Below are positions 35,554-45,296 of a stretch of 64,000 nt of DNA, one piece after another. The notes under the pieces were generated by a model. It made no database searches. It was not told the DNA's origin and saw only the letters and a program-made list of their open reading frames with translations. The stretch comes from Tigriopus japonicus (taxonomy: Eukaryota; Arthropoda; Copepoda; Harpacticoida; Harpacticidae). Location: assembly GCA_010645155.1 (NCBI GenBank), contig JAAGOF010000096.1, forward strand, positions 737,704 through 801,703. Reading direction: 5' to 3'. Position 1 is the stretch's first letter, and every line of letters starts with the position of its first letter. The position numbers and the translations under genes were made by a program.

Positions 35554-36505
35554 GGTCCTATCTATGGTAGGTTTGTCAAACTTGATAGGAAAGTTTGTGC
35601 TTTGCCATGTTATGGTGTTATTGCCTTTCCATCTCAAGTACTTATTGGGCATAATTCTTGCAATAATTTTATATTCAAACGTGTTCAAGTCTGATATTGA
35701 AATTTCCACACAAACTTGAGTTTCAGTTCAATGAATTGACACAGAACTATTGAAGATTGAAATTGAAGGGTATGAGGACACTCAAGATTTTGTTAGAATC
35801 AGTAGTGATGACTGATCAGGAGGGCTTTGAACCGAAAACGAAAGTGAAAAAAGCTGACTAAAAAATCATAAACATGCAAAATTTCATTTTGAATATTAAC
35901 TTCATTATGTGTACGACGTTGAATAGTTTAACTTATTTTGTATCCGAAAAATAGAGTTTCAAAGGTTTTTGGAACAAAAAAAAAATCTACTTTGTTGTCA
36001 AACTCCATTCTTTATAGTGCATGTTTGCAACCGAAATTTCGGCTGAAAACTCTTTGGCCCCACAAAAAAGATTTAATTGCTCATTATTAATCGCCGAGTG
36101 TTCTTAACCTTGTTTTTGGGTTTAGATATCTATGGCAGGGGGATGAATCAGAAAAATGTCCCACGGGACTGATCCACCAACCCTATCTTGGGTCTTTTTT
36201 CATTTGTGACTTGGTGCTTCCTTCAGATTAAAATGGCACTTATCACAAAGTACAATTCCGCCAATGTGTAGTCCGACGTGTCCAATGAAAAACGAAATTT
36301 TCCTGAAATATTGATGATAATTGTTTTTTTAAGCTTACCCAATGAAAGCAGACCATGGTGGAGAACAAACTAGCTTTAAATATTAACGACTTTACAGTAC
36401 AATATTGCTTTGTTCAGTAGGAAAGATCCCTGGCCTGACAAATCACTCATCCAAAAGTATTGACAGTGAAATTCCCCATGGTCGCCTCATCAATATTTCA
36501 AAAAG
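35554..36505. other. spacer upstream of the ionotropic-receptor-like gene
   Basis: AT-rich, about 950 bases, presumably holding the promoter and 5' UTR of the receptor gene. I see no gene, repeat or RNA here. Confidence 0.4.
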
Positions 36506-39500
36506 ATGGCTTTGAGGGCCTCAATTTCGAGTAGTTGGGTGGTGACAGTCATGAGATTAGTTTCTGTCATTTTACTAGCCTCGGTTATTAAAGCTAAGAA
36601 GTGTGATATTGAATCCAAGTTAGTACAAATTTTCCAGAATAATGGCTGGAATTACGTGATGGTTGTTCATATAGGACAGACTACCAAAGTGAGCCAATGT
36701 TTTGTTCAAGAATTCATGACTAGACAAGTTTATGTGTCAAGTGTGACTGCAACAAAATTAGCTATTACGCCCGACTCAACCTATAGATACATCTTTTTAG
36801 TTAATGACCTTTTTTATTATAAATCTTATGAGGCTTTAATCGCGTCGACAAAGCCCCAAAAGAGTGCAGTGATATTGAATATCCCGCCTGATCATGAAAA
36901 TGTCCTTTTGTCTCAGATCGAAGTGCAGGATTTGTATTTTTACTTGTGCTCCTATTCCGTTAATCCCAGGATAAGATCTGTAATTTCAACACCAAGATTC
37001 ACTTATCCAGTAATAACAGAAGTGCCTTTAAGTTCCGAACTCAAATTTTTGGAAACCTACGACTTCCAAGGACAGACTTTGTACGATGTGTCAGTATCAT
37101 ATTATCCCTATAATGTTGAAGTAGAAGACGATAAAGCCCGAGGATTATTCCCAGACTTGATTCGCTCTTTGGGAAGCAAATTCAACTTCAGCCTTTTTCA
37201 CATGTTCGTAAGAGATTGGGGTGTGGTTCCAATCCAAGGGACCCTCGAAAATGGGACCTTTGGTGGAGCCATGGGCGCTGTGATCAATGGAGCCTTTGAT
37301 ATGAGTTTGTCCTCATGGCTGGCTGTTCATGAACGAGGACATCTTCTTGATACCGAACCTGTATCGATGGTTCGCAATGTTCTAGTTATGGTTCCAAAAC
37401 CACTGAAGGTAATTTTTGCATGTCCCAGAAAATTCGATCTACATAATTAATTGTACACTTAAATGACTACAGACCATGTAGAGGCTGTTGTGCCTGTAAT
37501 AAATTGTAGTAATGGTTTGATCATGATTTATAGTGACGAGCTTGAAGTATATTGTCATAATCGTTTTGATGAATTAAACTATAAAACTGGTATTTTAAAG
37601 ATGTTGAAAAAAAGACGTGCAATTTATTCTTTGCTTTTTGTTACGATGAACTTTATAGAAAGATGTGTGGATATCTTCATCATCATTCTTGCCTTAGATG
37701 CATGAACTAGGTCGGATTACAATTTCATTCATCTGTTTCAATGATCCGGAAAAACATTTAGAAAATGAATTTTTTAATTGTGCAATTCAAATTTGCCATT
37801 GTTATTTTTATAACTCACGCAAATGGTTGAATGTTAAGATTGAATATGGTTTGATTGAGTGTCTAAAATTGTTGAAAGAATAAAGGAAGACTGGTAACGA
37901 AATTAAAAATTGCATTAGACATGACAAGATAATAACAAGAATATGGTAACTTGTCATGTCTAACATGTGTAACAAGAATATGGGAATGTGATATTTTATT
38001 TTTCAAATTTACAGTTTCAGAATTGTATTGGAGTGGGACTGTTTGTTCCATTTCCCAGCTTGTCTCACTTTAAAGAATTGACCAAAAAAGAAGTCTTTGA
38101 GCCTCAATTAGACTTTAAATGGACACTGTTCATTTATTTCTGTACTAAATTCATCAAAAACTACTCCAACTACCCAGTAAATCAGCGATAACCATTTATT
38201 TTTCATCCCGTGCCGTCAAGTTACTCTTTGCCATTGAGTTTCAAACACTGATACTTATCTTTTCATGGTAGTAATTCATCATTCCTAGTCTCTAATTTTG
38301 AATGGGAAGTAAGTCGTAATTTGTGTAACTTGTACACAACGTGTACTTGTAATTGTAATTTGTATCGTAGTTTTGCTTTAGAAGAGTGGGAAAAGTAAAA
38401 GTTGACAAGGATTTTTTTTCAAATTCTAAGCTTCGCGCAGTTTCTTACACAAATGGGGGAAAATTTAATGTACCATAGAGCAAATTTTCTTTTGCCATGT
38501 GAACCTAACTAAATCCAATCTTTCGGTGCCAATTCGTAAATGATCATGAGTAGAGAGAGAGAGAGAGAGGATGAAAAAATTTTTAAGCAAAAAGTTTATA
38601 AGGGGTTTTGGCTGTTCAGGCCTGGATAAACTTTTTTAGGTTTTGCTACTCATTTTTCACTTATTTTCGCATTTTCTAAACTTTCAAGAAGGAAAAAATC
38701 TTTTTTCGACAATTTTCTCACCCAAAAACTGTCCTTTTACAGTTAGAAATTAAAATTGAATGCAGCCTAAAAAGGTCCTCAATTGTTTTTCTGGGTGAAA
38801 GAACGCGTCCAAATATTTTTGGCGCAAAAAATTCGAGAACAAAATATTTGCCGACTAAATTTGACCCATTGAATGAAAAATTGAAAAAAATATTATTTTT
38901 TGGCCATTTTGAGCTTGAAAACAACTTTTGTTGCTATTCTTAGCCGCAAACAAAACTTCTTTGGCCATTTATTTTTCCTCGAAACTTCTTTTTTGCCTTT
39001 TATCTAACTTATTTTTCCGCCCAGTAATCACGGGTTTCTAAAAATTGTAGGCATTGTCTATCATACATTTATCATAAAAAAAATGTCACATGAATGCTAG
39101 TTTCAGGCAGCAGCGTTAATGTTTAATTTTCTTTACAGGGAATCCCATACACAGGCGAGGTGTGACTGACATCTTTGGGTGCAGTTTGAAACCAGTTTTC
39201 TCTCATGAATTGTAAAAATGGCACTGTCAAACAAGAAACATCACTCTCCTCAATGCCTACAAACGGGTTTTGTGAGTTGCCCGAGTTCTTTTGTAGAACA
39301 AGCAAGACTGCTGGAAAGACTCTTTGAGGGGTGGAAGAACAATTTCGCTCAATCCCCCCAAAACAGTGCTTCCACAAGCTGCTCCAATTCGCGCGTTTGG
39401 TTAACGCAGAAACTAGTTTATTGATGGATGCATGACCTTCACAAGCACAAGCCCAAAGGAGGCAAATACTTCGATTTTTGATCAGTTCGTAGAAACACTC

Positions 39501-40550
39501 TACGGAAACAGAAACTAATCGGTTTAGTACAGACTCGTATCCAAAGATGTCAGGATTACCTCGACTCCGTATTCCTTGTAGCGGCAATAAAAAATCCGCA
39601 ACCAACACCCCAAAAAATCAAAATCATTTCCAACCTCATAATGATAAATAGTTTAACGTCTAGATTTTACATTTTTCATTGCAGATAGATCTCAAGTTCT
39701 TTCAGCACCCCTTTTCCATTGAAGCTTGGCAAGGCATCCTCCTGATGGCATTCTTAATTTGCGTCACCATCATTCCACCATCCCTTATCGTAAGAAACTA
39801 CGAAAACACCGATGCTTACAATTGGGCCTCTTTGAGTGCTTGGTCTTTCTTTCTCCTCATTGATTCTTTTTACGGAGGGGCTCTCACCATGTTTTTCACT
39901 ACCGAAGCCGATCCACCGTTCTCAACATTTCACGAGGTCGTTCAAGCTTATCCTTCTTGGATTTTGAAAACCTTGGAAGGAACCGACGTTTACTTTCATG
40001 AAAGAGCACAATCCGGTGATCCGGATTTCAAGATTTTTTATGAGAGGATGATCATGAATCCCGAAGAGACCACCTATTCTAATACTGCCAATGTTCTGAG
40101 AGACATGGAGGATCAATATGTGGTGATCTTGGGCAATTTGGGAGTGATACAATCTGCATTTCAGACAAACTTGGATTTAAAAGTACCCATTGAAATTCTT
40201 GGAACTATGAGAGAGTATTGGACTAATGTGATCTTGAAGAAACACTCACCTTTAAGTCCTATGATCAGAAAGGGTATGAATTCTCTCCGAGATCATGCCA
40301 TGATGGAAAAGACCAAAGCCAAATGGTTGGGACAAGGAATTCCCAAATCGGCTGAAATATCAGCTTACGTATGTTTTTTTGGTGAGCAATCCATTTTGCT
40401 AAACTTGCTAAGAAGTATTCTCTCTACTTTTAGACTCTTGGATTGGGCCAAACTCTCCTCGTCTACTTCATTATAGTTGTCGCTTGCATCGTTAGTCTCA
40501 TCGTTTTGGGATTGGAGCACTTTTATGTCAAGTATTATGCATGCCCGTAA
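36506..40550 (+). CDS. ionotropic-receptor-like ligand-gated channel subunit
   Basis: Member of the ionotropic glutamate receptor/IR superfamily, probably a chemosensory membrane receptor. Three exons in phase 0: 36506-37408, 39685-40368, 40434-40550, giving 567 residues. An N-terminal hydrophobic segment (VVTVMRLVSVILLASVI) suits a signal peptide. The S1 ligand-binding half includes YDVSVSYYP, GLFPDLIRSLG, FNFSLF and GGAMGAVINGAFDMSLSSW. TM1 is at about 315-336. SAWSFFLLIDSFYGGALTMFF (347-373) resembles the iGluR M3 segment with its TxxxF end. S2 follows, and TM3 is encoded by the last exon (about 533-555). The re-entrant pore loop seems much shortened. AATAAA follows 76 bases after the stop. 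The ligand cannot be told. Confidence 0.85.
37915..37963. repeat. perfect 14-bp inverted repeat in receptor intron 1
   Basis: TTAGACATGACAAG (37915-37928) and CTTGTCATGTCTAA (37950-37963) are exact reverse complements with a 21-base loop. It lies in the 2.3-kb intron 1. Confidence 0.8.
38553..38570. repeat. GA dinucleotide microsatellite
   Basis: Nine uninterrupted AG/GA units in intron 1 of the receptor gene. Confidence 0.85.
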
Positions 40551-40625
40551 ATTTCTTTAATCCAAACATACAGAGATCAACAAAATTATTATCTGACCAT
40601 GCCAATGCTTTTAGAAGAATGTAGC

Positions 40626-40631
40626 AATAAA
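40626..40631 (+). terminator. poly(A) signal of the receptor gene
   Basis: AATAAA, 76 bases after the stop codon at 40548-40550 and before the convergent TMEM129 gene. Confidence 0.55.
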
Positions 40632-40793
40632 ATTTCCAAGATACAAAAATCTGTCATTATTTTAAGTAGTGATTCACTAAAAACCTATGAACAATTTCTT
40701 TCCTTACTTTTTCTTATTTCGGTTTTGTAACAAGTCACATAGAATATCACAGGCTATAAGATTCAATTTTCTATGTAAAAAGCTTGGTTTAGA

Positions 40794-43700
40794 TCAAGGT
40801 TCAATCAAGGCCACATCCAATAGACAAAATCTGGATCGGCAAGTTGGGCAGGGGCATTTGGATCCAAGCCAGGTTTCCGGTTGTTGCTGATTTTGCCTCG
40901 ATGCAAACCTATTTTCAAATAGAAAAGAATTGACTTACTTGGCTATTGATTCATATTCTTTTGGGAGGTATCTTTTCCCACAACTTCAATAACCACTCAA
41001 AAGTCTTGACACCAAAGGTGAGAAATGTGTGTAGTTGATTGTAGGGAAAAAGGTCACAAGCAAAATGTCACATGTACGTATATACTTTTCAATTAACAGG
41101 TCGCGACAAAAAAAAAGCCACCACATTCGTATGATAAAAAGCCCCTAATTTACACACTTTCCTGGTACAATAAATTCATTGGATTGACTCCCTCAACCAT
41201 GTACAAAAACTATTGTCATGTGTTTGTGTAATCATTATCATGGATATAATTTACACTAGCATTTCTTTTGTCTCCTCCAACCATTTCAAGCATTAGTGGT
41301 AAAACCATAGATAAATTAATCAAAGATTGCGCCCTCTGGAAGGGATTACCTAGAGCACTATAAGTGCTCTAGGATTACCTAAAGGCTTGATATTAATAAC
41401 AAGCCTTTAGGATTACCTAGAGTTATTAAATGCAGTGCTTTATAATGAAGCTCGTGGGGTGCGCTATGATTTGCGTAACGCAAATATCCTACATAAAGTT
41501 TGCTTCTCAGGGTCAATCCAGGAAATATAGCCTGAGTCATCTAGCGTTCACGGATCAAACTACTGTCACCGTGGTCTGCAAGCTTAGCTAGAACTGAATA
41601 GTCTGGGCCTTGGTCTGTGGTAAAACACAGCATCCACATTTCGGTGTGCCTTTGCTAAGCTTGCGGTCTTAGCACAGGGATTGATCATTTGCCAACTATC
41701 CACATCACTCCGGGGTTTGTTGGTTCGAATTCTGGGCTGGCCAAATTCTAGTGACTTTTGATATTCTACATAGTAGAATAAAAATAGATTTCCGTTTATA
41801 TGTGTTTGAGGAACCTCGTCCTTCATTTTCATCCTCAATTACGTCCACGTAAAATGGACTTCAAATGAATCTGCCACGCATTAATCAACGCTACTCACTT
41901 CTTCTCACTCACTAATATCACTTAGAGAAAATATAGTTTGAGTGATGCAAAGACCCCTTATCTTTTGACTCTTTTTTATCGTGATCTATTTCTTATGTGA
42001 CCTTTATATAATGACCTTTTTGAGTGCCCGTTTCCTGGGACCTGTTTCCCGCACCCATTCATGTTACGATTGTCATGAAAATGAATGTTTTGCAAAGCAA
42101 GTACTTACCATTTGCCCAAGCAATTAAGGCACCACATTGGTCGGCAGTAGCAGTTCACACAAGCAGTGCTTCTTTCGTCATCTTGATCGACGGGGTCACA
42201 ACGTCGAATCAATTTCACATTAGCTTGGGTGGCCATGCAACCAATACACGCTTCTAGATCCTAAAGTCAAATTAAGCTCATTGTCACGTGTCAAAAAATG
42301 GGCATGAATTCGTTTCCAAATCATACCTCTTCTGCGGGTGCTTTGGGATTCTGAGCCACTGCTTCTCTGAACACTTCGACAAAACGATCGCCCACGGTTT
42401 TGAAGATTTGAATGTTTTGAATATTTTGAATTTGCCGCGTTAATTTATCCTGAAGATTCTGATACTCTAAAGAGTTCAATCTAAATAAAGACCAACGTAT
42501 ATTATCTGTCCTCCAGCTCCAAATAGGTTTAATCACCACCTGAAGGAGAAGGACTCGCAATTGGGTTTGCCATTTTGAACTTCAATTTTCAGAAATTGCG
42601 TGCCTCCAGCTTGTCCTTCGGTCGAAATATGGTGATGCTCGCTTCCGATTAAATTCAGCGTCACATCCGACTGATGGGCTATATGAAACTTCCACGGGAC
42701 AGCACCCAAAAAAATGACCCAATTGTCCGTGACCACGACTCTTTCAATCGGATTAGTGCATATCGTGAACTTGTCAATTCTAAACGAAGAAATAGGTAAT
42801 GTACTTAAAATAACTCAAGTTTAAACATCCCAAACAAACAATGCTAACCTCCTAAATTCGGTGTTGATATCGCTCATGACCGATTTCCAGTCGCCATTTT
42901 GTGCGTACAGCTTGAGTTTGGTCACGTAGGGGTGGTTCTCAAAGTCATTGAGGGTCCAATATTGAGCAACGGCCCACACGAGTAACCAAAGCCCAAAAAA
43001 TACGGCCAAACTTATTTGGAACAGGAGATTGTCTTCCCAAAAAGCGTAAATGGAAGGGTGTTCCTGGTCCACGTGAACGTGGAAATAGCTGAAGCCCAAC
43101 ATGAACCCTGTTCAAAGTTAGGAGAGGAGTTGAATGAATGTCTTTGATATATCTAGTAATACTATTGATTGTTTTGTGCACGGGATAGAAATCCATGGCT
43201 AATAGATATATTTATGATTTTAGGGAACCGATAGTGTGAATCCATTTCATAAGATCTAGACAGGGAACAATGAGAAGTGAGAAGACGTCTTATGGAAATG
43301 GGTTCGTAAAAACTCATGTCGAATCTGCACAAAATTCAAATTGTCGGAACTAAGTGTCCGTGGTTTGTAATTCAAAGGACGCTCAATGGTCAAATATACA
43401 GAAGCCATGGAAAGAAGCGTCATGAGAACACTAGCGACAGTGGCTTTAACATAGAGCTTTAAAAAGCCAAACAAACCAGGAAGTGCAAGAGAAAAAATAC
43501 AGCAAACAAGAGCCTTTGACAGAAAAATATCCATGGAAGGGCTTCAATTCATCTTATTTTGCGATTCAATGACTGGATTGATCCTTAGTGATTGAGGGCA
43601 AAATCGAATTTCGTTTTATCTTGAACTTCGTGATTGACGGAGGCGTCAACAACGGCAAACAATTGATAGTGTTGACGCTTCTTTCCCATGAGCTCCTTTA

Positions 43701-44585
43701 GAGAAACACATTTTTAAGGGGTCCCTGCACAGGCACTGGGAGGATCACAAAAGCCAATACAAATCATAAATAATAATAAATTTCAGGAAAAAATAGAATA
43801 TATGAGAACCGACAATACGGTTAAAGAAGGGCATGCCAACTCTTACATTTGAATCTTTTAAACCGTGTGGCCACATATTCAGAACATTTTTTTACCTCCA
43901 TTCTATCGGTTACTAATTTGATGTGACCGGTAATCACCGATGTCAAAGATAAGTGACGTCACATTTGACCAAATTTAAACCTAACCTAACCATACTTAAA
44001 CCTAACCTAACCTAACTAAACCTAACCTAACCTAACTTAAACCTAACCTAACCTAATTTAAACCTACTTTAACTTCATTCAAACCTAACTTAACCTAAAT
44101 TTAACCTGAGAGGTGTGACGTCACGCATCTTTGACATCGGTGATTAACGATTAGACTAATTTGACAAGTCTTTTGAGAAACGAGTTTTCAGAATTCTATG
44201 ATTGAGAGGCATAAAGGCCGATGAATCGTTAACCGTCCGAACTGTTTGACTTTGGGGCGTGTTGAAAAGTCTGTTTGTAAACTTTTTCATAGTTTGCAAA
44301 ATGGTCATGTTACCTTTGTAGCAACTCATACTGAAAGAAATTGGAAATTGGGCCCCATATCAACTCACCAATGGGCAAGAATGTTTGTAACAAAAGAGCG
44401 CCACAAGATTTGCGAAGATTGAATTCGAGGAATTGCAATTGCTCACTCCCCAAATCCATTTGAAACACCGATGTCAAAAGACCCTCGGGACTCAAGCCCA
44501 AGGCTTGGAAATCCTTGAATTGAAACACGAATCCCGTGGCGAACACGATGTAGAAGAAGCAAAACATCCAACCCGTTTCACCCAT
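40794..44585 (-). CDS. TMEM129: TMEM129-like RING E3 ubiquitin ligase
   Basis: ER membrane ubiquitin ligase that works in ER-associated degradation. Six exons: 44369-44585, 42849-43107, 42540-42779, 42327-42480, 42109-42260, 40794-40908, giving 378 residues (human 362). All junctions are GT-AG with matching phase. N-terminal and central hydrophobic segments (MFCFFYIVFATGFVF; LLFQISLAVFFGLWLLVW) supply the membrane spans. SDINTEFRR matches the human SSVNTEFRR block. The C-terminal atypical RING runs EACIGC, ANVKLIRRC, CVNCYCRPMWCLNCLGKWF, then CPCPTCRSRFC in the last exon. The short last exon is too small to stand out alone, and was placed by its Cys pattern and phase. It is convergent with the receptor gene, only 243 bases away, and divergent from KRI1. 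Confidence 0.93.
41343..41416. repeat. twin hairpins separated by GGATTAC repeats
   Basis: GGATTAC occurs at 41343, 41372 and 41410. Between them lie two perfect inverted repeats: CTAGAGCACT/AGTGCTCTAG with a 3-base loop (41350-41372), and CTAAAGGCTTG/CAAGCCTTTAG with a 10-base loop (41379-41410). Located in intron 5 of TMEM129. Confidence 0.85.
41722..41732 (+). other. tRNA-type B-box sequence, possible SINE relic
   Basis: GGTTCGAATTC matches the RNA polymerase III B box. No correctly spaced A box or cloverleaf is seen, so this is not a tRNA gene. A decayed tRNA-derived SINE in TMEM129 intron 5 is possible. Confidence 0.3.
43931..44146. repeat. telomere-like CCTAA cluster inside a 33-bp inverted repeat
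   Basis: The left arm (43931-43963) and right arm (44114-44146) are reverse complements except for two bases. They share TAATCACCGATGTCAAAGAT and TGACGTCACA. Between them are many CCTAA units (the complement of TTAGG, the arthropod telomere repeat), in blocks such as AAACCTAACCTAACCTAA. Located in TMEM129 intron 1. It looks like a MITE with a telomere-like core or a folded satellite. Confidence 0.85.
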
Positions 44586-45296
44586 GTTGTGGTTTAAGAT
44601 TTATATATATTGTCATGAAGATGGCAAGAACAACTAAGTACACGTCAACTTGAGAAAAACGGAGCTTTTTGACAATGTTGATAAGCTTTGAGTTTCAATA
44701 CGAGAGGCAAATGAAAAGAAAAACTTGGACACAATTACTTTTAAAACTTATTTCATTAGGATTTGAGTAAAATTGAAAGGCTTTAATCGCAATAAACTTC
44801 AATACAAAGGGCGTGAAAAATATTCTTGGCCTTAACTTTTTACAATTAGTCATCCCTGAAACGATCAAAATAAACCCCAAATCTGGTCAGTGTTGCCAAA
44901 ATGGTTTTCCGAGGAACGGTTGGCCTTCTCTTAAAACTTGACCCGTGAAACACGGTCAAGGCTATTCTTATTGTATGACCTATTTATTATAGGATAAGCC
45001 AACATGGATCATTTTACAGAATACTACTCACACCGGAACAATTGTCCACTAGAAATAACTTCTCATTTTGTGATTATGCCAAGACGTAAAGTATTTTTTG
45101 ACAAATACATTTGTCTTGAATCTAACCTACCTGAAGCGGTTTCCCCTCATCTCTATGAAGATCAAATTGGAAAACATTCCCCCTCGTTCCCGCACCCCTC
45201 AAGCCCAATCTGGCCTTTTCTCGCTCTCATTTTTGGCAACCCTCTTCATTTCCCAACGTGACTTTTCTCTCTTCCACAACCAAAACAAACAAATCC
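44586..45296. promoter_or_regulatory. shared divergent promoter region, TMEM129 / KRI1
   Basis: The two start codons are 711 bases apart and point away from each other, so both promoters must lie here or in short 5' exons. Pyrimidine-rich CTTTTCTCTC sequences at about 45217-45276 lie just before KRI1. No TATA box is clear at either end. Confidence 0.45.

Noticed and set aside
39123..39608. 161-codon minus-strand frame inside the receptor intron
   Set aside because: Begins without an ATG, has no recognisable motif and no splice partner. It might be a transposon fragment, but I cannot support it.
37408..39684. Possible missed exon in the receptor gene intron 1
   Set aside because: Exons 1 and 2 join in phase 0 and give a continuous receptor. 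Frames in the intron, such as 37988-38191, show no receptor similarity.
41584..41760. Possible tRNA gene
   Set aside because: Only the B box fits. No A box at proper spacing and no acceptor stem.
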